From Pseudomonadota bacterium (GTDB lineage Bacteria; Pseudomonadota; Zetaproteobacteria; Mariprofundales; Mariprofundaceae): DNA of 6,176 bases. Location of the stretch: positions 1-6,176 of the forward strand of contig NVTQ01000128.1 in NCBI GenBank assembly GCA_002401635.1, written 5' to 3'. Below the pieces are notes generated by a model. The model worked only from the letters and a program-made list of their open reading frames with translations, did no database searches and was not told where the DNA came from. Made by a program: the position numbers and the translations under genes. Below are positions 1 through 5,919 of the stretch, in pieces (the stretch's first letter is position 1; each line of letters starts with the position of its first letter).

Positions 1-27
1 CTTCTGCAAGCTTTTGAGCTCACATTC

Positions 28-43
28 GTGTAAAAACTTACAC
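28..43. repeat. Short perfect palindrome, possible operator
   Basis: GTGTAA-AAAC-TTACAC is a perfect 6-bp inverted repeat with a 4-base spacer in an AT-rich stretch. It has the size of a dimeric repressor half-site pair or a small hairpin. No regulator can be assigned, and the gene it might control would lie outside the window. Confidence 0.3.
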
Positions 44-184
44 CAAACACTATTCAAACAATCATTTCTTGTTAATATTTATAATCATTTTAGTTTCTGA
101 GGAGAGTCTAATTAATCAGCAAGACTTCAATGCATTTTTTCGTTGTTTTGCATACAAGGTATAACTATTGAGCATTGAAAATAG

Positions 185-352
185 TATAGGGCACCTCGAA
201 AAACCTCGCACGAGTCAAGCACCGTTATTTTTCGTTCATGACAAGGCGTGATGAAATGAGTAATAGCAACGCTATTGCTCTTTTTATCCAACGCGGGCAG
301 GGAAAAAAGAGCAAGTTTGACGAAATAGTGAGGTTTTTCGAGGTGCCCTATA
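185..352 (+). mobile_element. MITE-like inverted-repeat element, long copy (168 bp), downstream of bioB
   Basis: This copy has the same perfect 23-bp terminal inverted repeats as the one at 3932-4053 (here 185-207 and 330-352), starting TATAGGGCACCTCGAAAAA and ending in its complement. Its reverse complement matches the other copy through GCGTTGGATAAAAAGAGCAATAGC and again at TTGACTCGTGCGAGG, with small differences. It then carries 46 extra internal bases, so it is likely closer to the full-length form. It has no transposase gene and its short open frames are not convincing. It begins 92 bp beyond the bioB stop codon, where its foldback could affect the transcript's 3' end. The flanks show no target duplication beyond the terminal TA. 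The strand is arbitrary, chosen to mark orientation opposite to the other copy. Confidence 0.85.
258..280. repeat. Internal palindrome unique to the long element copy
   Basis: GAGTAATAGC and GCTATTGCTC flank the 3-base centre AAC, giving a 10-position stem with one T/G mismatch, which would be a wobble pair in RNA. Only its right-hand part (GAGCAATAGC in reverse complement) is kept in the short copy, so the 46-bp length difference removes this hairpin. Confidence 0.7.
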
Positions 353-354
353 CT

Positions 355-376
355 CTTCCCTTGCAAATCGGGGAAG
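355..376. repeat. Small inverted repeat between bioB and the element
   Basis: CTTCCC and GGGAAG are separated by 10 bases. It could form a 6-bp stem downstream of bioB, but neither strand has a T-run after it, so it is not called a terminator. Chance occurrence is possible. Confidence 0.3.
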
Positions 377-443
377 CCAACATGACTTTGATTATGTTTT
401 TTATGGTTAAACTACTGGCCTCAATAAACCTTGTTCGTCACCG

Positions 444-1418
444 TTAAGCATTCGCCACACGGCGTGATGATGGTGTGGGGCGTTTTTCAGGACGAATGCC
501 CAACTTGGCAAAGAAGTCTCTATCTTGCTCGGCTTCTTTGTTGCCTGTAGTGAGTAGTTTTTCACCATAAAAAATAGAATTGGCTCCTGCTAAAAAGCAA
601 AGCGATTGCATTTCTTCAGACATCACTTCGCGCCCTGCCGATAGCCTTACATGAGAAGATGGCATGGTAATACGCGCCACCGCCAAGGTGCGAATAAAAT
701 CAAAATTATCCAAATCTTCCACATCTGCCATCGGTGTGCCTTCCACTTTGACCAACATATTAATCGGCACAGACTCTGGATGTGGTTCCATACGTGCAAG
801 TTGGGCAATCATGCCAGCACGATTACGCACTGCCTCACCCATACCCACAATACCACCGCAACATACGCTCATGCCTTCAGCACGCACATTTTTGAGTGTA
901 TCCAAGCGTTCTTCATAGGTACGCGTGGAAATAATCGTTTTGTAAAATTCAGGGTCAGAATCAAGGTTGTGATTGTAATAATCCAAACCCGCATCTTTGA
1001 GTTTTTTGGCTTGCTCATTGTCCAACATGCCCAAGGTTGCGCAGGCTTCCATATCCATGGCTTTGACTTCGCGAATCATATCGAGCACCAACTCAAAGGC
1101 TCTGCCCTTAGGCTCGCGCCATGCCGCACCCATACAAAAACGCGATGCGCCCTTTTCTTTGGCAGCGCGGGCAGCCTTCATCACTTCTTCTTTTTTCATT
1201 AAGAGTTCGGATTCAACATCGGTATGGTAACGTGATGATTGCGGGCAATATTTGCAATCTTCAGGGCAGCCACCTGTTTTAATCGACAACAACGTCGAAA
1301 GCTGCACTTCATTGGCATCAAAGTTTTCTCGATGTGCTTGTTGGGCACGAAACATCAAATCATTGAATGGCAAATCAAACAATGCTGTGATTTCCTCTAC
1401 AGTCCAATCATAACGCAT
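444..1418 (-). CDS. bioB: Biotin synthase (radical SAM)
   Basis: BioB inserts sulfur into dethiobiotin to make biotin, using a radical-SAM [4Fe-4S] cluster and a sacrificial [2Fe-2S] cluster; it is cytoplasmic and dimeric. Numbered from the ATG at 1416-1418 (324 residues; E. coli 346), the cluster motif CPEDCKYC gives Cys51, Cys55 and Cys58. The [2Fe-2S] ligands are visible as Cys95 (RFCMGAAW), Cys126 (EACATLG), a Cys in SVCCGGIVG, and the Arg in VRLSAGR. YYNHNLD and the [14 protein letters not shown] tail are also conserved. The ATG is chosen because GGAG lies 6 nt before it and [14 protein letters not shown] then lines up with the E. coli start (cysteines offset by 2). A TTG at 1461-1463 would add 15 residues but has no good ribosome site. 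It follows ptsI by 63 bp and no other bio gene is visible, so it probably rides on PTS transcription. Confidence 0.95.
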   Translation of the reverse strand: MRYDWTVEEITALFDLPFNDLMFRAQQAHRENFDANEVQLSTLLSIKTGGCPEDCKYCPQSSRYHTDVESELLMKKEEVMKAARAAKEKGASRFCMGAAWREPKGRAFELVLDMIREVKAMDMEACATLGMLDNEQAKKLKDAGLDYYNHNLDSDPEFYKTIISTRTYEERLDTLKNVRAEGMSVCCGGIVGMGEAVRNRAGMIAQLARMEPHPESVPINMLVKVEGTPMADVEDLDNFDFIRTLAVARITMPSSHVRLSAGREVMSEEMQSLCFLAGANSIFYGEKLLTTGNKEAEQDRDFFAKLGIRPEKRPTPSSRRVANA

Positions 1419-1424
1419 ACGCAA

Positions 1425-1428
1425 CTCC
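1425..1428 (-). promoter_or_regulatory. bioB ribosome binding site deciding the start
   Basis: GGAG on the minus strand is 6 nt (TTGCGT) before the ATG at 1416-1418. The upstream TTG candidate at 1461-1463 has only GGA almost touching it, so the ATG is preferred. Confidence 0.6.
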
Positions 1429-1481
1429 GTCAACCAAGATGTCGCGAAAGGTAAACGGTTCAAGTCCGATAGGCAAAGAAG

Positions 1482-3158
1482 TTAGCCTAATAAGACTGGC
1501 TTTTCGGCTTTATATTCGAGTTTACTCAAATGTTTCCGTATCATCAGCGTGCTGTTCAGGCTCATCGAAAGCCCATGCAAACCAAGGTTTAAAAACGTTT
1601 GCGTCCACTCTGGATTTGCTGCCAATTCCCCGCAAATGGTCACTGGAATTTCCGCTTTATGAGCCGCATGAACGGTTTGCTGAATCAGTGCCAAAATAGC
1701 AGGATGATCAGGGCTATAAATACCACACATATCCTCATCAGCGCGGTCTGCTGCCAAGGTATATTGAATAAGATCGTTGGTTCCAATAGAGAAAAAATCT
1801 GATGCTTTCGCTAAATCATCGGCAATCATGGCTGACGCTGGCACCTCAATCATACAGCCAACAGGCACAGTATTTGCCTGTATGCCCAGCTCTTCACAAC
1901 ATTTATCAACCACATCTCGCACGGCTACCATTTCCGCACAATTTGTTACCATGGGCACCAATATCTGTACATCGCCATGCTCAGAGGCACGTAAAATAGC
2001 CCTAACTTGCGCTTGCAATACATCTGACCACTGCAATAGCATGCGCACGCCACGCAATCCCATTGCAGGATTCTCACCATTATAATGGTAACCTGACAAT
2101 TGCTGAAATAACGCTGGTTTATCCCCGCCAATATCGAGTAAACGAAAGGTCACAGAAGAGCCTTTCATACCCTTCACAATTTCAGCATACTGTTCATACT
2201 GACGTGTTTCATTGGGTGGCACGGTATCTTGCATGAAAATAAATTCCGTACGAAAAAGACCCACACCCTCAACACCCAATTCCACAGCCAAGTCCACCTC
2301 TTCACGGAACTCAAGGTTCGCCATAATATCCATGCGATGACCATCGGCACTTCTTGACTCACATTTGGAAAATTGTTTTAAATCATCACGCACCACATCC
2401 ATCGCTACAATAAAACGCTTATATTGAACCACTTCATCGGCACTTGGATGAAGTATCCAGCGGTCTCGCTCGGCATCCAATAGCAACACATTACCATCAT
2501 GTGCTTGATTCAATAAATCACTGGTTCCCACCAACGCAGGCAAACCAATCCCTCTGGCAATGATAATGGCATGAGAGTTCATACCGCCTTGTTCGCAAAT
2601 AACGCCTGCAGCGCCTTGCCGCCATAACAAAACAATCCCCGATGGACTTAAATCATCTGCCACAATAATGGTAGGATCAGCAGCATTCATACGCTCAGTG
2701 CTAAACACTTGCCCGAGCAAGTGACACATAATGCGATGTCCAACCTGCTCCACATCGCTCTTCCTGCTGCGTAAATATTCATCTTCAATACAATCAAAAA
2801 CAGCTGCAATAGCATCTATCTGACGGCGCAGTGCCCACTCCGCATTAATTTTCTCATCGGCAATTAAATCCTGAGCTTTGTCTACCAATTCAGGGTCAAG
2901 CAATAACATTCGGTGTGCTTCCAGAATTAAAACCAGATCTTGATGCTTCAAGCTAAGCAAATGCGCATGCTCTATATCCAACTCTTCTAATGCTGATTGC
3001 ACTGCTGCTGCCAACCTTCGCTGCTCTGCTTGTAACTCTTCTGCAAGCAATCGTCGCTCAGAAATCACAGGTTTCCCAGCGACAAGCTTTTGCACCTTGC
3101 CAATCACCACACCACTACTACTGGCAATCGCCGAGCCTTCGGCGCGTTGGCAGATCAC
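1482..3158 (-). CDS. ptsI: PTS enzyme I (phosphoenolpyruvate-protein phosphotransferase)
   Basis: Enzyme I is the cytoplasmic dimeric enzyme that autophosphorylates from PEP and transfers phosphate to HPr His15. There is no N-terminal GAF domain, so it is PtsI-like rather than the PtsP form. The 558 residues begin with the HPr-binding/phosphohistidine region; GGMNSHAIIIARGIGLPALVG includes the expected phospho-His196. The PEP-binding barrel follows: Arg303 in GLFRTEF, Arg339 in FRLLDIGGDKPA, metal ligand Glu438 in MIEVPAS, Asn461-Asp462 in DFFSIGTNDL, and catalytic Cys509 in ICGELA. All are offset by exactly +7 from E. coli EI (His189, Cys502 and so on), so the core has no net insertion or loss. 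Oddity: the protein ends about 24 residues earlier than E. coli EI would at this offset, so the terminal helices are short. It starts with GTG sharing one base with the ptsH stop, behind a strong GGAGAGGG site. Confidence 0.95.
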   Translation of the reverse strand: MICQRAEGSAIASSSGVVIGKVQKLVAGKPVISERRLLAEELQAEQRRLAAAVQSALEELDIEHAHLLSLKHQDLVLILEAHRMLLLDPELVDKAQDLIADEKINAEWALRRQIDAIAAVFDCIEDEYLRSRKSDVEQVGHRIMCHLLGQVFSTERMNAADPTIIVADDLSPSGIVLLWRQGAAGVICEQGGMNSHAIIIARGIGLPALVGTSDLLNQAHDGNVLLLDAERDRWILHPSADEVVQYKRFIVAMDVVRDDLKQFSKCESRSADGHRMDIMANLEFREEVDLAVELGVEGVGLFRTEFIFMQDTVPPNETRQYEQYAEIVKGMKGSSVTFRLLDIGGDKPALFQQLSGYHYNGENPAMGLRGVRMLLQWSDVLQAQVRAILRASEHGDVQILVPMVTNCAEMVAVRDVVDKCCEELGIQANTVPVGCMIEVPASAMIADDLAKASDFFSIGTNDLIQYTLAADRADEDMCGIYSPDHPAILALIQQTVHAAHKAEIPVTICGELAANPEWTQTFLNLGLHGLSMSLNSTLMIRKHLSKLEYKAEKPVLLG

Positions 3159-3427
3159 TACTCACCCTCTCCAAAACGATCATTTACCAAAGCTTCAATA
3201 CTATCCAATGCCATCTGTTCATCTTTGCCCACTGCCCGTAATGTCAAAGTGGTGCCCTTGCCCGCAGCCAGCATCATGATGCCCATAATACTTTTACCGT
3301 TCACCTCAATATCATCCTTCAACAAGCTAATTTCACAAGCAAAACGACTTGCTTCAGATACAAAGCGTGCAGATGCTCGCGCGTGCAGACCAAGTTTATT
3401 TTGAATTTTCAAAGTACGTTCAGCCAT
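3158..3427 (-). CDS. ptsH: HPr, phosphocarrier protein of the PTS
   Basis: HPr is the small cytoplasmic phosphocarrier that takes phosphate from EI on His15 and donates it to EIIA proteins. The 89-residue product matches the usual 85-90. The active site GLHARASARF is at 13-22 with His15 in the canonical place. The regulatory-serine motif NGKSIMGIMMLAAGKG begins at 43, with Ser46, the HprK target, intact. The open frame extends 32 codons upstream, but the ATG at 3425-3427 is chosen because it has AGGGGA 8 nt before it, gives the normal MAERTLKIQNKLGLHA start and puts both key residues at standard positions. The start lies within the end of the EIIA gene (ATGGCTGA, 8-bp overlap), and its TAG shares one base with the ptsI GTG start. 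Both junctions imply coupled translation, suiting fixed ratios of EIIA, HPr and EI. Confidence 0.96.
   Translation of the reverse strand: MAERTLKIQNKLGLHARASARFVSEASRFACEISLLKDDIEVNGKSIMGIMMLAAGKGTTLTLRAVGKDEQMALDSIEALVNDRFGEGE
3165..3172 (-). promoter_or_regulatory. ptsI ribosome binding site (supports the GTG start)
   Basis: GGAGAGGG on the minus strand, inside the last ptsH codons, lies 6 nt before the GTG at 3156-3158. It makes the non-ATG start convincing. Confidence 0.75.
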
Positions 3428-3878
3428 GAACTTGATCCCCTGCTGCTGGCGAACAATGATCAGGATTCGCAGACATAAAATTCGATGCCAAACACATATA
3501 CTGCTGCCCCGATGCAACAACATTATGCGCCAACATACTCAAGCTCACATGTTCTTTTTGACACTTCATACGATCAGACGTTGCCTTAATCAGGGCTGGC
3601 AAATTAAAACCTGAAATTACTTCACACTCACCTGCTTTCAAACAAGTCAAAGCAATATTACATGGTGTGCCGCCAAACATATCGGCAAATATTAACGTGC
3701 CATAACCAGCATCACATTGCTTCACAAGACGGGCAATCTTTTCCTGTAAAACCCCAGGTTCACTGGATTCAAGCACATCCATCGCCGCCATCAAAGGTTG
3801 TTCACCCAGCACATGCTCAACCGCCAGTTTCATTTCACTGGCAATACGTGCATGTCCAATTAAAACAATTCCAATCAT
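3420..3878 (-). CDS. PTS EIIA component, mannose (EIIA-Man) family
   Basis: This is a cytoplasmic EIIA domain of the mannose/sorbose PTS family, which accepts phosphate from HPr on a histidine near the N terminus. Here it stands alone without EIIB, EIIC or EIID partners, so a regulatory role is inferred, as proposed for similar manX/ptsM-like genes in proteobacteria. The product is 152 residues. The start MIGIVLIGH places the expected phospho-His at residue 9, and the family motif ADMFGGTPCN is at 65-74, with the conserved Asp at 66. Two tandem ATGs exist (3879-3881 and 3876-3878). The second is preferred because AAGGGG is only 2 nt from the first but 5 nt from the second, and MIGI is the usual family start. 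Its TGA overlaps the start of ptsH by 8 bp. The tail after about residue 138 (NPDHCSPAAGDQVHG) looks non-conserved. Confidence 0.9.
   Translation of the reverse strand: MIGIVLIGHARIASEMKLAVEHVLGEQPLMAAMDVLESSEPGVLQEKIARLVKQCDAGYGTLIFADMFGGTPCNIALTCLKAGECEVISGFNLPALIKATSDRMKCQKEHVSLSMLAHNVVASGQQYMCLASNFMSANPDHCSPAAGDQVHG
3436..3441 (-). promoter_or_regulatory. ptsH ribosome binding site inside the EIIA gene
   Basis: AGGGGA on the minus strand lies 8 nt before the ptsH ATG. It argues against the longer upstream frame. Confidence 0.7.
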
Positions 3879-3883
3879 CATAA

Positions 3884-3889
3884 CCCCTT
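3884..3889 (-). promoter_or_regulatory. Ribosome binding site deciding the EIIA start
   Basis: AAGGGG on the minus strand is 2 nt before the first ATG and 5 nt before the second of two tandem ATGs. The spacing favours the second ATG (3876-3878). Confidence 0.55.
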
Positions 3890-3931
3890 CTACGCAAACC
3901 AGCAGTCAGACAAGTATCTTAGCATGAAACC

Positions 3932-4053
3932 TATAGGGCACCTCGAAAAACCTCACTATTTCGTCAAACTTACTCTTTTTGCCCCTGCCCACGTTGGATA
4001 AAAAGAGCAATAGCGGCGTTTGACTCGTGCGAGGTTTTTCGAGGTGCCCTATA
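3932..4053 (-). mobile_element. MITE-like inverted-repeat element, short copy (122 bp), between rapZ and the EIIA gene
   Basis: This is a small non-coding element with perfect 23-bp terminal inverted repeats (3932-3954 and 4031-4053), beginning TATAGGGCACCTCGAAAAA. Nested inside are a 7-bp arm pair GTCAAAC/GTTTGAC (3963-3969 with 4018-4024) and an 8-bp pair CTCTTTTT/AAAAAGAG (3973-3980 with 4000-4007). The transcript could therefore fold into one long interrupted hairpin of about 38 base pairs. It is nearly identical to the reverse complement of the copy at 185-352 but lacks 46 internal bases. The ends TATAGGG...CCCTATA fit insertion at, or duplication of, a TA dinucleotide; no longer target duplication is visible. 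No transposase is encoded, so it is probably a non-autonomous miniature element mobilised in trans by an unknown transposase. The strand given is opposite to copy 1 and is arbitrary. It ends the rapZ frame and leaves about 50 bp before the EIIA gene. Confidence 0.85.
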
Positions 4054-4936
4054 ATCTTTCAGACCCAAGTTTTACGACACGACCCAACTCCCGATGCCTT
4101 ACCATCGGTGTCGCAAACGCTTGCTGCTTCATCCACGCAGCCAACCGCTCAACCATATAGACAGAACGATGGCGACCACCACTACAACCTATCGCCAATG
4201 TAAAATATCGCTTGCGCTCACGCTTTAATTTTGGCCATACAAACAGCAACCACTGCCTTAGTTTTTCTTCAGCCTCTGCCACTTCAGGATAAGCATCAAA
4301 AAATTCACAAACATCATCATCTTGCCCTGTCTGTCGCGCCAACAATGGTTCATAGTGCGGATTGGGCAAAAAGCGTAAATCAATCACCATATCAGCTTCA
4401 CTGGGTAGACCGCGCTGATAACTAAAAGACATCAGTAAACATGACAAGCTATTTTCAACGGTTGTATTCGCACTGCGCCCACGCCAAAATGACTCCACCA
4501 AATCCGCTAACTCATAGGGGTTTAATGTTGTGCTATCCAAGACCAAATCAGCCATCTCTTTTAATGGCCTTAAAGCCTCACGCTCCGCTGCCAATACAGT
4601 TTCTAAACTGGCATCTTCCGCCTGTTGTGCACTAAAGGGGTGTTTACGGCGCAATATGGAAAAACGACGCTGTAAGACTTCACTGGAGGCATCCATAAAC
4701 AACATGCCCCACTCACCTTGCTCCCGCACCGTTGCCAGCATTTCAATCAAACTATCGGGATCCATGCTACTGCGAATATCCATGCATACAGCAGCATGCT
4801 CATGGCGCACATGTTTTACCCATGCTGGCAACATCGCTGCAGGCAAGTTATCTGTGCAAAAAAAGCCCAAATCTTCCAAAGCATGCAATGCCGTACTTTT
4901 ACCCGCTCCAGATAAACCACTAATCATCAACAACAT
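4049..4936 (-). CDS. rapZ: RapZ/YvcJ-family RNase adaptor protein (nucleotide-binding)
   Basis: RapZ-family proteins bind nucleotides. In enterobacteria RapZ guides RNase E to the small RNA GlmZ and so controls glucosamine-6-phosphate synthesis; outside that group the role is less certain. The product is 295 residues (E. coli 284). Visible motifs are the P-loop GLSGAGKS at 7-14, LGFFCTDNLP at 23-32, an RRKHPFS motif, DLRFLPNPHYEP mid-protein, and the C-terminal signature GCSGGRHRSVY with Cys251 and His256. The RHREL motif at 280-284 lies near the end, so the protein is essentially complete. A strong Shine-Dalgarno (AGGTGAG, 5 nt before ATG) lies inside the end of hprK, implying coupling. Oddity: the last Leu codon and the TAG stop are formed by the end of the inverted-repeat element at 3932-4053, so the native C-terminal tail has been replaced or trimmed by a few residues. 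Confidence 0.95.
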   Translation of the reverse strand: MLLMISGLSGAGKSTALHALEDLGFFCTDNLPAAMLPAWVKHVRHEHAAVCMDIRSSMDPDSLIEMLATVREQGEWGMLFMDASSEVLQRRFSILRRKHPFSAQQAEDASLETVLAAEREALRPLKEMADLVLDSTTLNPYELADLVESFWRGRSANTTVENSLSCLLMSFSYQRGLPSEADMVIDLRFLPNPHYEPLLARQTGQDDDVCEFFDAYPEVAEAEEKLRQWLLFVWPKLKRERKRYFTLAIGCSGGRHRSVYMVERLAAWMKQQAFATPMVRHRELGRVVKLGSERL

Positions 4937-4938
4937 GA

Positions 4939-5904
4939 TTACTCACCTGTCCTTGGCATTTCACCACCATGCCGAATCCGCTCTTCTAGGGCTTTTATAA
5001 AGTCTTGGTTACTATCGATACCACGCTGTTTTAACAGTTGATTACGCGTCGCAATTTCAATGATGACCGCCAGCGAACGCCCTGGACGAATAGGAATGCG
5101 AATACGTGGCAAGTCCACTTTATGAATACAAACGGTATCATCCTCGGACATCACGCGATCATTTTCTTGCAAGTTTTCCCAAGCAATCAATTCAATCACC
5201 AATCGCACACGCTTGGTATCTGTAATCGCCGCAGCACCATATAAATCACGAATATTCACCACGCCCAAACCACGCAGCTCCATGTGATAACGCAATGCCT
5301 CTGGGCTATGCCCCACCAAAATACCTGGACTCGAACGCACCACTTCAACCATATCATCGGCAATCAAGCGATGACCGCGTGAAATCAACTCCAAACCAAT
5401 TTCACTTTTACCAATCCCGCTCGCGCCCGTCAGCAATACACCCAAACCATAAATATCCATATAAACGCCATGTTGCCATGCTCTAGGAGCCAAGCGTTTT
5501 GATAAAAACAACAGCATGTCGGTCATAAACGTGGAAGAATGCAATTCCGAAACAAACAATGGTGTTTGCGTTCGCTCAGCTGCCTCACGAATGATGGTTG
5601 GCGGCTCAATGCCACGTGTAATCACCACACCTGCAAGGTTTAAATCAAATACTGCATCAACAGCTTCTTTTTGTAAGATAGGGGGTTTGGTCGCAAGATA
5701 GTGCAACTCTGTTTGTCCAATCACCTGCAAACGATAATCATTCAAGTTTTCCAAAAAACCTGCAAATGCCAATGAGGGCTTCTGCATACGCGGGTGATCA
5801 ATATATCGATGCAAGCCTTGTTCACCCGTAATCAAACGCATTTGCATGACCTCGCCTTGTTCGGCAAAGATCTCTCCCAGCGTGATGCGAGGGGCTTTAC
5901 TCAT
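4939..5904 (-). CDS. hprK: HPr kinase/phosphorylase
   Basis: HprK is the cytoplasmic bifunctional enzyme that phosphorylates HPr on Ser46 with ATP or PPi and reverses this by phosphorolysis. The 321-residue product is close to the usual 310-330. An N-terminal domain (about 1-135) precedes the catalytic domain. The P-loop GASGIGKS is at 160-167, with His145 upstream in QHGVYMDIYG. The acidic pair D183-D184 in HRLIADD matches the catalytic Asp region, and the signature MELRGLGVVNIRDLYG is at 208-223. The C-terminal IPIRPGRS region (270-277) and a final helix follow. The ATG at 5902-5904 is chosen because MSKAPRITLGEIF looks like the normal family start; its Shine-Dalgarno is weak. The gene follows ptsN by 15 bp and its TAA is 2 bp from rapZ. 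Its substrate HPr, with Ser46, is encoded in the same cluster. No key residue appears to be missing. Confidence 0.96.
   Translation of the reverse strand: MSKAPRITLGEIFAEQGEVMQMRLITGEQGLHRYIDHPRMQKPSLAFAGFLENLNDYRLQVIGQTELHYLATKPPILQKEAVDAVFDLNLAGVVITRGIEPPTIIREAAERTQTPLFVSELHSSTFMTDMLLFLSKRLAPRAWQHGVYMDIYGLGVLLTGASGIGKSEIGLELISRGHRLIADDMVEVVRSSPGILVGHSPEALRYHMELRGLGVVNIRDLYGAAAITDTKRVRLVIELIAWENLQENDRVMSEDDTVCIHKVDLPRIRIPIRPGRSLAVIIEIATRNQLLKQRGIDSNQDFIKALEERIRHGGEMPRTGE
4942..4948 (-). promoter_or_regulatory. rapZ ribosome binding site inside hprK 3' end
   Basis: On the minus strand AGGTGAG lies 5 nt before the rapZ ATG and overlaps the last hprK codons (GGT GAG TAA). This supports the rapZ start and translational coupling of the two genes. 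Confidence 0.75.
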
Positions 5905-5919
5905 TTAATCAACGAAATC

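Larger units (their letters stand above)
1..443. other. Intergenic region without a convincing gene
   Basis: This stretch downstream of bioB is AT-rich outside the element. It holds the 168-bp inverted-repeat element (185-352), a short palindrome at 28-43 and a weak inverted repeat at 355-376. A TATAAT hexamer occurs at 80-85 on the plus strand but has no matching -35 box at normal spacing. Short open frames here overlap the mobile element and resemble no protein I know. No tRNA, rRNA or classical rho-independent terminator is seen. Confidence 0.6.

Noticed and set aside
80..85. TATAAT as a promoter -10 box
   Set aside because: No acceptable -35 hexamer at 16-18 bp on either strand; expected by chance in AT-rich DNA.
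185..352. CRISPR-like repeat or tRNA gene
   Set aside because: Only two terminal inverted copies, no regular spacers, and no cloverleaf features; a miniature transposable element explains it better.
127..366. 79-residue minus-strand open frame covering the long element
   Set aside because: Its sequence is mostly translated terminal repeats and foldback; no protein-like features.
355..376. Rho-independent terminator of bioB
   Set aside because: The stem is only 6 bp with a 10-base loop, and no T-run follows in the direction of transcription.
238..447. 69-residue plus-strand open frame
   Set aside because: It starts inside the inverted-repeat element and runs into the bioB end; no recognisable domain or ribosome site.
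651..1202. 183-residue plus-strand open frame antisense to bioB
   Set aside because: Rich in His, Phe and Ile, and lies wholly over the well-supported bioB frame; a reverse-strand shadow.
1419..1463. TTG start giving a 339-residue BioB
   Set aside because: No suitable ribosome site before the TTG, while the ATG 15 codons later has GGAG at 6 nt and matches the E. coli start. It cannot be fully excluded.
3428..3523. 32-codon upstream extension of HPr
   Set aside because: It would displace His15 and Ser46 from their standard numbering, overlaps EIIA extensively, and the internal ATG has a good ribosome site.
4530..5000. 156-residue plus-strand open frame opposite rapZ and hprK
   Set aside because: Antisense to two confidently identified genes and crosses their junction; no recognisable motif.
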